Of a stretch of 64,000 nt of DNA, positions 1 through 8,875 are shown one piece after another (position 1 is the first letter of the stretch; every line of letters starts with the position of its first letter). Both the position numbers and the translations under genes were made by a program. Source of the stretch: Hylemonella gracilis str. Niagara R. Its GTDB lineage: Bacteria > Pseudomonadota > Gammaproteobacteria > Burkholderiales > Burkholderiaceae_C. The stretch is taken from NCBI RefSeq assembly GCF_000600295.1, contig NZ_JEMG01000001.1:201459-265458 (forward strand), read 5' to 3'. The notes beneath the pieces are model-generated. The model saw nothing but the letters and a program-made list of their open reading frames with translations. It did not search any database and had not been told where the DNA came from.

Positions 1-205
1 CCACCTGAACCGCGAGCGGTTCACGGCCGCCCGGGCCACGGCGCATCAGTTGCACCGGTTCACCCGGCAGGAAGCCGAGTTCACTCAAGCGACGCAGGAG
101 TTGGGGGTCCGGCACCCCCGCGGGGTTCAGGCCGAGGACGGTGCCGCGCGCGCCCTGGGGCAGCTCGGACAGTCGGATGGGGGAGGTGTTTGAAGCGGGA
201 GACAT
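1..205 (-). CDS. feoA: FeoA ferrous iron transport protein, partial (runs off the left edge)
   Basis: Only the first 68 codons are visible; the C-terminus lies beyond position 1. The reading frame starts at an ATG (205-203) and encodes a small SH3-like domain with the family pattern LSELPQGARG followed by LSELGFLPGEPVQLM. FeoA is a small cytosolic partner of the GTP-dependent Fe2+ permease FeoB, which would be expected next to it outside the window. A good Fur box lies 60 bases upstream, which fits iron-repressed expression. The assignment rests on these motifs and on that context; the missing half cannot be checked. Confidence 0.85.
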   Translation of the reverse strand, partial: MSPASNTSPIRLSELPQGARGTVLGLNPAGVPDPQLLRRLSELGFLPGEPVQLMRRGPGGREPLAVQV

Positions 206-264
206 GGCAAGGCCTGACGAAGATCAGGCAGGCAAAAGGCGACCAGAAACAATGGGCGCCCGAT

Positions 265-283
265 GCAAATGATAATGGCTCTC
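265..283 (-). promoter_or_regulatory. Putative Fur box upstream of feoA
   Basis: Read on the minus strand, this 19-base site matches the classical Fur box at 13 of 19 positions, including the unbroken core ATTATCATT. It sits about 60 bases upstream of the feoA start, in the gap between radA and feoA. That position is what iron-dependent repression by Fur would need. The match is by eye; no scoring matrix was run. Confidence 0.65.
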
Positions 284-335
284 GACTGGCTTATCCGCTT
301 CCCGCGCCCCTCTTTACGCAGAGGTTTGCGCTGGA

Positions 336-1817
336 TCAATCCAGCCCGCGCAGGGCCTGGATCGCTTCCTCGACGCGCTCCACCGGGTGGATGGTCAACC
401 CTTCGATGGCCTTCTTGGGCGCGTTGGCCTTGGGCACGATGGCGACGCTGAAACCCAGTTTGGCCGCCTCCTTGAGCCGATCCTGCCCCCGCGGCGCCGG
501 GCGTACCTCACCGGCCAGACCCACTTCGCCAAAAGCGATGAAACCCTTGGGCAGGGGCTTGCCGCGCAGGCTGGAGGTGATGGACAGCAACACCGCCAGG
601 TCGGCCGCCGGTTCACTGATGCGCACGCCCCCGACGGCGTTGACGAACACGTCCTGATCCATGCAGGCCACACCCGCGTGGCGGTGCAGCACGGCCAGCA
701 GCATGGCCAGGCGATCTCGATCCAGGCCCACGGACAGGCGGCGTGGGCTCGGACCACCGCTGTCCACCAGGGCCTGGATTTCCACCAATAGAGGGCGGGT
801 GCCTTCCAGCGTGACCATCACGCAACTGCCGGGCACAGGCTCGGCGTGCTGGCTCAGGAAGATCGCGCTGGGATTGCTCACGCCCTTCAGGCCTTTTTCC
901 GTCATCGCGAACACGCCGATCTCATTCACCGCGCCGAAGCGGTTCTTGATGGCGCGGATCAGGCGGAAGCTGCTGTGCGTGTCGCCCTCGAAGTACAGCA
1001 CCGTGTCCACCATGTGCTCGAGCACACGCGGGCCAGCCAGCGCGCCTTCCTTGGTGACATGGCCCACCAGCACGATGCAGGTGCCGCTGGCTTTCGCGGC
1101 ACGGGTCAGGTGGGCCGCGCATTCACGCACCTGGGCCACCGAGCCGGGCGCGGAAGTGAGCTGGTCCGAATAGACCGTCTGGATGGAATCGATGACGGCG
1201 ACTGCGGGCTGCTGCGCCTCCAGCGTGGCCAGGATTTTTTCGAGCTGGATCTCGGCCAGTACCTGTACCCGCGAACCTTCCAGGCCCAGGCGCCGCGCCC
1301 GCAGGGCCACCTGCGCGCCGCTCTCCTCGCCGGTGACGTACAGAACGCTCCCCCGTGCGCGCACCGGATGTGGCGCTCTGCCCCCACTTGCAGGCTGGCC
1401 TTGCGCTGCGCTTGAGGGTGGGCGTTCGCCGTCTTGGGGCGGCCCAGCGACGCTCGACACACCCCCACCCGCGCGTTGCAAGTTGTCCAGGGCCTGCAGC
1501 AGCAGGGTCGATTTGCCGATGCCCGGATCGCCCCCGATCAGGACCACACCGCCTTCAACGATGCCACCACCCAGCACGCGGTCCAGCTCGTCCAGGCCCG
1601 TGGGGGTGCGTTCCACATCGGCTGCCTCGATGTCGGCCAGGGCCTGCACCTCGGCGGTCCGGGCCAGCGCGGCAAAGCGATTTTTCGTCGGCGCGATAGT
1701 TTCGGCCACCGTTTCGACCAGGGTGTTCCAGGCCTTGCAGTGCGGGCACTGGCCCAGCCATTTGCTGCTGGTGCCGCCGCATTCGCCGCAGCTGTAGACC
1801 GTCTTTTCTTTTGCCAT
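336..1817 (-). CDS. radA: DNA repair protein RadA (Sms) with an extra internal segment
   Basis: RadA is a RecA-related, DnaB-like ATPase that drives branch migration during homologous recombination. Visible features are the N-terminal zinc finger CGECGGTSSKWLGQCPHC (residues 10-27), Walker A GGDPGIGKST (95-104), a Walker B-like IDSIQT strand, the RadA-specific KNRFG motif, and a C-terminal Lon-protease-like domain. At 493 residues it is about 35-40 longer than usual. The excess lies between the helix after Walker A and the strand VLYVTGEES, where most RadA proteins have only about ten residues. Start ATG at 1817-1815. panE diverges from it 51 bases away. Identity is secure; whether the insert is tolerated is inference. 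Confidence 0.95.
   Translation of the reverse strand: MAKEKTVYSCGECGGTSSKWLGQCPHCKAWNTLVETVAETIAPTKNRFAALARTAEVQALADIEAADVERTPTGLDELDRVLGGGIVEGGVVLIGGDPGIGKSTLLLQALDNLQRAGGGVSSVAGPPQDGERPPSSAAQGQPASGGRAPHPVRARGSVLYVTGEESGAQVALRARRLGLEGSRVQVLAEIQLEKILATLEAQQPAVAVIDSIQTVYSDQLTSAPGSVAQVRECAAHLTRAAKASGTCIVLVGHVTKEGALAGPRVLEHMVDTVLYFEGDTHSSFRLIRAIKNRFGAVNEIGVFAMTEKGLKGVSNPSAIFLSQHAEPVPGSCVMVTLEGTRPLLVEIQALVDSGGPSPRRLSVGLDRDRLAMLLAVLHRHAGVACMDQDVFVNAVGGVRISEPAADLAVLLSITSSLRGKPLPKGFIAFGEVGLAGEVRPAPRGQDRLKEAAKLGFSVAIVPKANAPKKAIEGLTIHPVERVEEAIQALRGLD
1347..1469 (-). repeat. Extra in-frame segment inside radA, resembling an intergenic repeat
   Basis: This stretch of roughly 120 bases encodes about 40 residues rich in Gly, Pro, Arg and Ser (about residues 117-157) that most RadA proteins lack. 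Its DNA contains a GGGCCGCCCCAAG-type core and short inverted segments that look like the palindromic intergenic repeats common in comamonad genomes. A related core (AGCCCAAGGCGGCCCC) occurs between the LysR and chemoreceptor genes at about 58990-59008. The length multiple of three keeps radA open. The repeat identity is inferred from memory of such elements; a whole-genome copy count would decide it. Confidence 0.45.
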
Positions 1818-1868
1818 GCGCTCATCTTAGCCGATGGCTGTATGAAATCACAGTTCTATGATGTCCCC

Positions 1869-2852
1869 ATGGAATACCGGAAAGTCTGCATTTATGGGGC
1901 CGGCGCCATCGGTGGCTGGGTCGGCGCGGGCCTCGCCGTCGCGGGCTGCGAGCTCGGTGTCATCGCGCGCGGTGCGACGCTGGAGGCGCTGCGCCGCGAC
2001 GGCCTGCGCCTGAGCCACGAGGGCAGCACGGTCACCCATGCCGTGCGCGCGGAGAGCGAACCGGCCCTGCTGGGCGTGCAGGACCTGGTGGTCATCGCCG
2101 TCAAGGCACCGGCCCTGCCGGACGTGGCGCGCCACATCGCGCCGCTGCTGGGGCCCCACACCGTGGTGCTGACCGCGATGAACGGCGTGCCCTGGTGGTT
2201 CTTCCATGGCTTCGGCGAACGTTGGCAGGGCACGCAGCTGCGGACCATCGACCCCGAGGGCGTGATCGCCACAGCGATTCCCGCCTCGCAGGTCATCGGC
2301 AGCGTGGTGCACGCCAGTTGTACCCTCGACGGCCCGGGTCATGTACGGCGGCATGCGGGCAACAAGCTCATCCTGGGCGAACCCTCGGGCACGCACAGCG
2401 AACGGCTAACGGCCTTGGCCGCGCTGCTGACACGTGCCGGTTTCGAGGCCCCGGTCTCACCGCAGATCCAGAAAGACGTCTGGTACAAGCTCTGGGGCAA
2501 TATGACGGTCAACCCGGTCAGCGCGCTCACCGGGGCGACAACCGACCGCATCTTGGACGATGAGCTGGTGCGCAACTTCATCACTGCCGTGATGCTGGAA
2601 GCCAAGGAGATCGGCGCGCGCATCGGCATCCCCATCACCGACAGCCCGCAGGACCGTCACGCCGTCACGCGCAAGCTCGGCGCCTTCAAGACTTCGATGC
2701 TGCAGGACGTGGAAGCGGGCCGCCCGGTGGAGCTGGACGCGCTGGTGGCAGCCGTGCGCGAACTGGGGCAGATGACCGGCGTGACCACCCCCTCGACGGA
2801 TGCGCTGCTAGGCCTGGCGCGCCTGCACGCACGCACCCGCAGTCTGTATTGA
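1869..2852 (+). CDS. panE: 2-dehydropantoate 2-reductase
   Basis: Catalyses the NADPH-dependent reduction of ketopantoate to pantoate in pantothenate (coenzyme A) synthesis; cytosolic. The protein opens with a Rossmann dinucleotide motif, CIYGAGAIGGWVG, and shows the ApbA/PanE pattern throughout: KAPALPD, TAMNGVPWW, and the C-terminal segment KDVWYKLWGNMTVNPVSALTG, which holds the catalytic lysine region. I chose the ATG at 1869 (327 residues) because the Rossmann strand follows directly. An in-frame ATG at 1842 would add nine residues. Neither has a strong ribosome-binding site. It diverges from radA and converges with alr. Confidence 0.9.
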   Translation: MEYRKVCIYGAGAIGGWVGAGLAVAGCELGVIARGATLEALRRDGLRLSHEGSTVTHAVRAESEPALLGVQDLVVIAVKAPALPDVARHIAPLLGPHTVVLTAMNGVPWWFFHGFGERWQGTQLRTIDPEGVIATAIPASQVIGSVVHASCTLDGPGHVRRHAGNKLILGEPSGTHSERLTALAALLTRAGFEAPVSPQIQKDVWYKLWGNMTVNPVSALTGATTDRILDDELVRNFITAVMLEAKEIGARIGIPITDSPQDRHAVTRKLGAFKTSMLQDVEAGRPVELDALVAAVRELGQMTGVTTPSTDALLGLARLHARTRSLY

Positions 2853-2896
2853 ACACTCGCGGGCCGCCGCTTGAGCGCGGCTACCACGCCCGCGGT

Positions 2897-4006
2897 TCAG
2901 TCCCTGACTTCCACCGGCACACGCGGCGCCAACGCGCACATCAGTTCATAGCCGACGGTGCCTGCTGCGCGCGCGACCTCGTCGATACCCAGCATGGCGC
3001 CATTGCCAGCCTGACCCCATAGCGTGACCTCGCTGCCCAGGTCCGGAGCCAAGCCCGCTTGGTGCACGGGCTCCAGGTCCACCGTCAGCATGTCCATGCT
3101 CACGCGACCCACCAAACGGGTGCGCACGCCATCGACCAGCACGGGCGTGCCCGTGGGCGCGAGGCGCATGTAACCATCCGCGTAACCGCAGGCCACGACA
3201 CCGATGCGCATGGCTCGGTCCGCCGTGAACGCCGAACCGTAACCCACGGTGTCGCCGGCTTGCAGTTGCTGCAGACCGATGAGGTGGCTGCGCAGCGTCA
3301 TGGTCGGGCGCAGACCCCAGTGCGCCGCGTCGTGCTCGGGAAAGTCCGGCGCGCTGCCGTAGACGGCGATGCCGGGGCGCACCCAGTCCGAGCGCAGGCC
3401 CGCGTCGCGGATGTGGCGCAGGGTCGCCGCGCTGTTGGCCACGCTGCGCTCGCCGGGCAGGTCACGCGTGGTCGCATTGAAGAGCGCGAGCTGTGACGCA
3501 ATGCCGCGCGGGCCATCGGCGTCACTGAAGTGGGTGATCAGCGTGATCTCTTCCACCTGCGGCAGGGCATCCAGCCGTGCCCAGGCGGCGCGGTAAGCCT
3601 CGGGCCTGAAACCCAGGCGGTTCATGCCGCTGTTCATCTTGAGAAAGACCCGGTGGGGGGCATGCGTCTTGTGCATGGCCAGCCAGTCGATTTGCCGTGC
3701 CTCGTGAACGACATGCCAGAGACCGAGGCGCGAACACAGCTCCAGGTCGCGTGGATCGAACACGCCCTCCAGCAAGAGGATGGGGCCGCGCCAACCCAGG
3801 GCGCGCACGCGCTCGGCCTCGCCCAAGTCCAGCAAGGCAAAACCGTCGGCACCGCGCAAACCCTCGAAGACCCGTTCAATGCCATGCCCGTAAGCATTGG
3901 CCTTGACGATGGCCCAGACCTTGGCGTCCGGTGCGGCGGCGCGCGCTCGCGCCAAGTTGTGACGCAGGGCGTCCAGATGGATGAAAGCTTGGATCGGGCG
4001 GGGCAT
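2897..4006 (-). CDS. alr: Alanine racemase
   Basis: A pyridoxal-phosphate enzyme interconverting L- and D-alanine, supplying D-alanine for peptidoglycan. The PLP-binding lysine lies in [11 protein letters not shown] near the N-terminus (about residues 31-41). The C-terminal beta domain shows YGSAF, CGYADGY and [13 protein letters not shown], typical of Alr/DadX. The 369-residue length is normal for the family. The start ATG at 4006 was chosen because the conserved first strand ([15 protein letters not shown]) begins immediately after it; the frame stays open far upstream without homology. In beta-proteobacteria alr often lies near radA, as here. It could be the catabolic DadX form, but no dadA is adjacent. 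Confidence 0.93.
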   Translation of the reverse strand: MPRPIQAFIHLDALRHNLARARAAAPDAKVWAIVKANAYGHGIERVFEGLRGADGFALLDLGEAERVRALGWRGPILLLEGVFDPRDLELCSRLGLWHVVHEARQIDWLAMHKTHAPHRVFLKMNSGMNRLGFRPEAYRAAWARLDALPQVEEITLITHFSDADGPRGIASQLALFNATTRDLPGERSVANSAATLRHIRDAGLRSDWVRPGIAVYGSAPDFPEHDAAHWGLRPTMTLRSHLIGLQQLQAGDTVGYGSAFTADRAMRIGVVACGYADGYMRLAPTGTPVLVDGVRTRLVGRVSMDMLTVDLEPVHQAGLAPDLGSEVTLWGQAGNGAMLGIDEVARAAGTVGYELMCALAPRVPVEVRD

Positions 4007-4114
4007 GGACGCGAGTTTGCCAGCATTAAGACCCCCTCCAGGCCAGGAAAACAAATGCTTTACACTGGTGCGCGGCCCGGATTTCCGGGCCGCCCTTGCG
4101 TCTGCCCTTCGTTC

Positions 4115-4732
4115 ATGGAAGTCTTCGAGTTCCTCATGCCCATCTTCACCGAATACGGCTATCTGGCCGTGTTCGTGATGCTGCTGATCTGCGGCTTCGG
4201 CGTGCCCATTCCGGAGGACGTGACGCTGGTGACCGGCGGCGTGATCGCCGGTCTGGGCCATGCCAATGTGCACACCATGTTCGCCGTCGGCATGGCGGGT
4301 GTGCTGATCGGCGACGGCCTGATGTTCATCCTCGGCCGCGTCTATGGACAGCGCATCCAGCGCCTGCCCGGTTTCCGGCGCATCCTCACGCCCGAGCGCT
4401 TCGCCAGGGCGCAGGACGCTTTCCACAAATACGGCAAGTGGGTCATGTTCATCGCCCGCTTCCTGCCCGGGCTGCGCACGCCTGTGTTCTTCTCGGCGGG
4501 CATGAGCCACCGCGTGAGTTTCGCGACCTGGTTGCTCATGGATGGTTTCGCTGCCCTCATCAGCGTGCCGATCTGGGTCTACCTGGGGTATTACGGCGCC
4601 CAGAATTGGGACTGGATGTTCAAGGTGCTGCACCAGTTCCAGCACGCCATCTTCGCGTTGCTGGGCATCCTAGCGATCTGGTTGACCTACCACTGGTGGC
4701 AACGCCGAGCCGCCGGCCGCGGCAAGCAGTGA
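4115..4732 (+). CDS. DedA family inner-membrane protein
   Basis: A 205-residue polytopic membrane protein of the DedA/VTT superfamily, a group linked to undecaprenyl-phosphate or phospholipid flipping and envelope homeostasis. Diagnostic pieces are the re-entrant [16 protein letters not shown] segment near residue 30, [13 protein letters not shown], and the family motif [20 protein letters not shown] (split here as [10 protein letters not shown] then TPVFFSAG). The ATG at 4115 gives a normal N-terminus. The downstream EamA gene overlaps its stop codon, so the two are probably co-transcribed and translationally coupled. The exact lipid handled cannot be told from sequence. Confidence 0.88.
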   Translation: MEVFEFLMPIFTEYGYLAVFVMLLICGFGVPIPEDVTLVTGGVIAGLGHANVHTMFAVGMAGVLIGDGLMFILGRVYGQRIQRLPGFRRILTPERFARAQDAFHKYGKWVMFIARFLPGLRTPVFFSAGMSHRVSFATWLLMDGFAALISVPIWVYLGYYGAQNWDWMFKVLHQFQHAIFALLGILAIWLTYHWWQRRAAGRGKQ

Positions 4733-5631
4733 GTGTCACTACACCACGGGCCGCCTGGGCCCTGGTGCTCAACGCCTTGGTCTGGGGCTGCTCCTGGTAC
4801 CCCTTCCGGCATCTTGAAGCGCTTGGCCTGCACCCACTGTGGGCCACCAGCCTGATCTACGTGCTCTGTCTGGCGGCCTTGCTCGCCTGGCGTCCGAACG
4901 CCTGGCGCCCCCTGATGAGCTCGCCCTGGCTCTGGGCGCTGATGGCCGCCTCCGGCCTGACCAATGTCAGCTTCAACTGGGCTGTCACCATTGGCGACGT
5001 GGTGCGCGTGGTGCTGCTCTTCTACCTCATGCCGGCCTGGTCGGTGCTGCTGGCCTGGCTGCTGCTGCGCGAGCGGCCGGCGCTCGGCGCCTTGCTGCGC
5101 CTGGGGCTGGCGTTGACCGGCGTGGTGATCGTGCTCAAGACGCCGCAATCGGCCTGGCCCCTGCCCACCAGCCTGCCGGACTGGCTGGCCCTGGCGGGCG
5201 GATTCACCTTCGCGCTGACCAATGTGCTGCTGCGCCGCTTGCGCGAACTGCCCGAGGTCTCCCGCATGAGCGCCATGTTCGGCGGTGGCGCGCTGCTCGC
5301 CGCGGTGGTAGCGCTGCTGGGTCAATCCCAAGGCTTGTCTTACGCGCCCCCGGCGCCCGCGCTCGGCTGGATGGTGCTGGTGCTGTTGACCGGCCTGGCC
5401 TTTCTCGCGGCCAATGCCGGGCTGCAGTACGGCGCGGCCCACCTGCCCGCCGCGGTCACGGCCTTGATCATGCTGACTGAGGTAGTGTTCGCCAGCGTGT
5501 CGTCCGTGCTGCTGGGCGCGGCCGAGTTGCAGGCACGCACGCTGGCAGGTGGCGCGCTGATTCTGGCGGCGGCGGCCTGGGCCGCCTGGCCGGAGCGGCG
5601 CGCTAGCACCTCGCAACAGGCGGTCGCCTGA
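4729..5631 (+). CDS. EamA/DMT family transporter
   Basis: A 300-residue integral membrane protein with two EamA repeats, the ten-helix layout of drug/metabolite transporters (RhaT/YdcZ group). Visible are the N-terminal ALVLNALVWGCSWYPFR start of repeat 1 and the AVTALIMLTEVVFASVSSVLLGAAEL segment (in parts) at the end of repeat 2. The start is a GTG at 4729 whose bases overlap the DedA stop codon (GTGA), which suggests translational coupling. Substrate is unknown; members export amino acids, purines or other small metabolites. Confidence 0.85.
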   Translation: MSVTTPRAAWALVLNALVWGCSWYPFRHLEALGLHPLWATSLIYVLCLAALLAWRPNAWRPLMSSPWLWALMAASGLTNVSFNWAVTIGDVVRVVLLFYLMPAWSVLLAWLLLRERPALGALLRLGLALTGVVIVLKTPQSAWPLPTSLPDWLALAGGFTFALTNVLLRRLRELPEVSRMSAMFGGGALLAAVVALLGQSQGLSYAPPAPALGWMVLVLLTGLAFLAANAGLQYGAAHLPAAVTALIMLTEVVFASVSSVLLGAAELQARTLAGGALILAAAAWAAWPERRASTSQQAVA

Positions 5632-5712
5632 AGGCCCCCCGTGCGCGCCGTCTGAACACCCTGGTCCGCACCCTGCCCGGGCGCTGGTTCATGGGCCTTG
5701 CTCAGTAAATGT

Positions 5713-6519
5713 TCATTGCAAGGTCGTGCTGGGGCGCAAGACCAGCGCGTACAGCTCGTTGCGGAAATGGATGCCCAGGCGGTCGAAGGCGCGGTTGCGG
5801 TAGGTCTTGACGCTGGGCACGCTCAGGCCCAGGTCGCTGGCGATGCCGTCGTAGGTCATGCCACGCAACAGGCGCACGCACACGTCCAGCTCACGCGGCG
5901 TGAGCGCGGGCTGCAGGGCGCGCAATCGCTGAACGGTGAACGGTGCCGATTCCGGCGTCGTGCATTCGGACGGGTCATGGGCCATGGCCACATGCTTGCG
6001 TGCCAAGGCCAGCAAGGCCGGCGCCAGCGCTTCGAAATCGGCGACCTGCGCATCGCTGAAAGGCTGTTGGTGCTGGTGGCGGTAGAAATTGACGGCGAAC
6101 AAGCCGTCCTCACCCGCCTGCACCACCGACACCCGCTCGGCCACGCCATGGGCCTCGTAGACCCGCGCCCGGTGCTCGGCCGGCACTTCCCGTGCCGTCA
6201 GGTGGCACAACAGGGACTGCGCCTCTTCCGCTGTCTCGCCCATCAGCGTGCGGTCATGCCGATAAGGCCCCGACAGATAGGCCCGCCAACAATCCAGCGT
6301 GGTATCGGGCACACCCAGACTGCCGGACAAGTACAGCTGGGGCACGCTCTGGTGGCCGGTGCGGTAGACCGAGAAGGAAGCAGCCGGCACCAGGGGTTGC
6401 AGGGATTCGAGCAACAGCGAGCGAAAACGGGGCTGGCCCAGCTGGTGAATCAACCCTGCCAGCACCTGGGCATGGCGCGCCGCGCCGCCAGCGCTGTCGC
6501 TGCAGGTCCATTTGCGCAT
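5713..6519 (-). CDS. LuxR family transcriptional regulator
   Basis: A 268-residue regulator with a C-terminal LuxR/FixJ helix-turn-helix: LTPRELDVCVRLLRG, then DGIASDLGLSVPSVKTYRNRAFDRLGI. The N-terminal 190 residues show no obvious receiver or autoinducer domain; they may be a GAF-like sensor. The start ATG at 6519 is preceded by GAGGAGA five bases upstream, which decides it over two upstream in-frame ATGs (6552, 6606). It is divergent from the DUF3237 gene 80 bases away and may control it or the adjacent Bug protein gene. The ligand is unknown. Confidence 0.85.
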   Translation of the reverse strand: MRKWTCSDSAGGAARHAQVLAGLIHQLGQPRFRSLLLESLQPLVPAASFSVYRTGHQSVPQLYLSGSLGVPDTTLDCWRAYLSGPYRHDRTLMGETAEEAQSLLCHLTAREVPAEHRARVYEAHGVAERVSVVQAGEDGLFAVNFYRHQHQQPFSDAQVADFEALAPALLALARKHVAMAHDPSECTTPESAPFTVQRLRALQPALTPRELDVCVRLLRGMTYDGIASDLGLSVPSVKTYRNRAFDRLGIHFRNELYALVLRPSTTLQ

Positions 6520-6599
6520 GCGTCTCCTCGCTTGCTTGTTTTGTGCTGTCATCTTAAGGGATGACAGCGGGCGCCCAGATGGCGCCCTAAGCTGAGGGA

Positions 6600-7064
6600 A
6601 TGTCACTCGCCACGCCCTCTCTGGATTTCTTCGCCGACCTGTCCGTGCGCGTGGGCGCGCCGCAGGAAGTTGGCGCCACCCAACACGGACAGCGCCGTCT
6701 CATCCCTATCCTCGGCGGTGAGGCGCGCGGTGTCGGCTGGACGGCACGGGTGCTGCCCGGTGGTGCCGACTTCCAAGTCACCGTGAGCCCGCGCCTGACC
6801 GAACTGGACGCGCGTTACGTGCTCGAAACCGATGGCGGCGACCGGATCTACGTCCACAACCGCGCGCTGCGTGCCGCCGCACCAGAAGTCACCGCGCGCC
6901 TGCTGCGGGGCGAGGCGGTGGACCCGGCACAGGTCTATTTCCGCTGCACCCCCAGTTTTGAAACCGCCTCGCCCGCCTTGGCCTGGATCACCGAGCGCCT
7001 GTTCGTGGGCACGGGCGTGCGCCGGCCTGAACTGGTGGAAGTGCGGTTTTTCACCGTGAACTGA
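6600..7064 (+). CDS. DUF3237 (UPF0311) family protein
   Basis: A 154-residue soluble protein matching the DUF3237 family, a small beta-barrel of unknown biochemical role, by the patterns VSPRLTELDARYVLETDGG, IYVHNRALR and VYFRCTPSFETASP followed by LNWW-equivalent WITERLFVGTG. It starts 80 bases from the divergent LuxR gene and lies 53 bases before a Bug-type binding protein on the same strand, so these two may be co-transcribed. DUF3237 genes often sit beside aromatic or carboxylate catabolism genes, which would suit the neighbour, but that is only contextual. Confidence 0.8.
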   Translation: MSLATPSLDFFADLSVRVGAPQEVGATQHGQRRLIPILGGEARGVGWTARVLPGGADFQVTVSPRLTELDARYVLETDGGDRIYVHNRALRAAAPEVTARLLRGEAVDPAQVYFRCTPSFETASPALAWITERLFVGTGVRRPELVEVRFFTVN

Positions 7065-7117
7065 AGACCGAAGACCGTCGGTAACCACCGCCGATATACC
7101 ACTACAGGAGACAGACC

Positions 7118-8110
7118 ATGCACATCACTTCTACCCTGCGCCGTGCCTTGCTCGCCAGCGCCATCCTGCTCGCTGGCCTGAGCAGCGCCAGCGTCCAGGC
7201 CCAAGACACCTTCCCCACCCGCCCCGTGCGCATCATCGTGGGCTTCGCGGCCGGCACAGGCCCCGACATCGTGGCGCGCCTCCTGGCGCAAAAACTGTCC
7301 GAGGGCTGGGGCGGTCAGGGCGTGATCGTGGACAACAAACCGGGTGCCGCCGGCCTGATCGCCGCCAGTGAGGCCGCACGCGCCACGCCGGACGGCTACA
7401 CCTTGCTGCTGAGCGAGATTGGCATGCTCAGCATCGCGCCCAGCACCTACCGCAAGCTGCCCTACGACCCCGTGAAGGACTTCGCGCCGGTGAGCCAGAT
7501 CGTGGGGGCCGACTTCGCACTCCTGGTCAATCCGCAGAAGGTGCCGGTGACGAATGTCAGCGAGTTCATCAGCCGGCTGCAACAACAGAAGGGTCTCTTC
7601 ATGGCGACCTTCGGCGCGGGTACCTTGGGCCACTTCGGCGCGTTCAAGCTGGGCGATGTGGCCCAAGTCAAACCCGAGGCCGTGCACTACAAGACCACGG
7701 CGGACGCGCTGGGCGGCCTCTACAACGGTGACGTCGACGGCGTCTTCGCCAGCGTCGGCTTGTCCGCTCCCCAGGTTAAGGCCGGCAAACTGCGGGCCTT
7801 GGGCACCACCGGTCCCGCCCGCGCCGCCGCCCTGCCCGACGTGCCCACGCTGAAGGAACAGGGTTACCCCAGCCTGGAATTCAGCGCCTGGTTCGGCATC
7901 GTGGCGCCGGCGCAGACCCCGCCAGCGATCCTGGCACGGCTCAGCACCGACGTGCGCAAGGCTGTCACCGCCCCCGAGGCCCGCGCCAAGCTGGAAGAGG
8001 CCGGTTTTCGCGTGACCGGCACCGACGCCGCCACGTTCGCCAAGATCATTGCCGCCGACACCGTGGCCTGGCGCAAAACCGTCGAGGCCACGGGCTTCAA
8101 GGCGGACTGA
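7118..8110 (+). CDS. Bug family tripartite tricarboxylate transporter substrate-binding protein
   Basis: A 330-residue periplasmic binding protein of the Bug/TctC family, which is greatly expanded in Burkholderiales. A signal peptide ends at SVQAQD (residues 1-29). The mature part shows the family hallmarks TRPVRIIVGFAAGTGPDIVARL, VVDNKPGAAGLIAAS-like VDNKPGAAG, PDGYTLLLSE and PTLKEQGYPSLEFSAWFG. A strong ribosome-binding site (CAGGAGACAG) precedes the ATG at 7118. No TctA/TctB membrane genes are nearby, as is usual for orphan Bug proteins. The ligand, probably a carboxylate, cannot be read from sequence. Confidence 0.92.
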   Translation: MHITSTLRRALLASAILLAGLSSASVQAQDTFPTRPVRIIVGFAAGTGPDIVARLLAQKLSEGWGGQGVIVDNKPGAAGLIAASEAARATPDGYTLLLSEIGMLSIAPSTYRKLPYDPVKDFAPVSQIVGADFALLVNPQKVPVTNVSEFISRLQQQKGLFMATFGAGTLGHFGAFKLGDVAQVKPEAVHYKTTADALGGLYNGDVDGVFASVGLSAPQVKAGKLRALGTTGPARAAALPDVPTLKEQGYPSLEFSAWFGIVAPAQTPPAILARLSTDVRKAVTAPEARAKLEEAGFRVTGTDAATFAKIIAADTVAWRKTVEATGFKAD

Positions 8111-8167
8111 CGCCCAGGCCGCAGGTCTGAGTTCAAGCGGGCCTCTGCGGCGGGGACCTCGCGCGTG

Positions 8168-8797
8168 TCAGGGGCCCAGACTGCGGCGCAGGCCCAGGGA
8201 CAGGTTGTGGGCTTCCCAGGCGGGGTTGTAGGCGGTGATGCCACCGCCATTCGACAGGTGCGTGCGCCGGTAGCCCAGCTCCACGCTCCAAAGCCCATCC
8301 AGGCGCCAGGCCCCACCCGCGCCCCAGCGGGTCATGCCGTTGACCGCGGTACCGCCGGCCGGAAAAGGACTGCCGGGCGTCCACACAAAACCCGCCACCG
8401 CCTCACCATAGAGATGGGCGCGACCCAATTCAATGAAGTAGTAACGCGCACCGTAGCTCAGCGTCAGACCATCCGCATCACTGCGTCGCGGCGGGTCACT
8501 GGACAAGGGTTCGCTGGTTTCGCCCCAGGCATGGAAATAACCGCCGTTCATGCGCAGCTCCAGCCCGCTCAAAAACCGCCAGGCCAGACCGGATTCGAGG
8601 GACAGGGCGTGGATGTCACGAAACCGCTCATGGAAGGCGCCACGCGGGGTGAAGCCATGCAGCTCATAGGTCCAGGCGCGCTGCGTCATTTCGCCGATGA
8701 GTGGCCAGGCCTGCGCATGGGCGCGCGTTGGGACAGACACAACGGCGGCGATGAGGACAACCAGATGCACCGCGATCGGTTTCAAGGACATTGTCAT
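8168..8797 (-). CDS. PagL-like outer-membrane acyloxyacyl hydrolase (lipid A 3-O-deacylase family)
   Basis: A 209-residue secreted beta-barrel with a signal peptide ending at RAHAQA (about residue 30). Near the C-terminus it has HLSNGGG with His180 and Ser182, followed by NPAWEAHNLSLGL with Glu195. This reproduces the His-Ser-Glu catalytic arrangement and the HxSNxG signature of PagL, which removes the 3-O acyl chain from lipid A in the outer leaflet. Start ATG at 8797 follows GAAGG on the minus strand; an ATG six bases downstream is possible. It is the last gene of a same-strand group with an outer-membrane barrel and a membrane acyltransferase. Activity is inferred from the motif, not shown. 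Confidence 0.75.
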   Translation of the reverse strand: MTMSLKPIAVHLVVLIAAVVSVPTRAHAQAWPLIGEMTQRAWTYELHGFTPRGAFHERFRDIHALSLESGLAWRFLSGLELRMNGGYFHAWGETSEPLSSDPPRRSDADGLTLSYGARYYFIELGRAHLYGEAVAGFVWTPGSPFPAGGTAVNGMTRWGAGGAWRLDGLWSVELGYRRTHLSNGGGITAYNPAWEAHNLSLGLRRSLGP

Positions 8798-8875
8798 CGT
8801 GTCACCTTCGTCAGACAGACCTGGCACCAGTTCGGGTTTGTCTTGCTCTCCGTGGCCGTAGGCCCATGCCCATGC

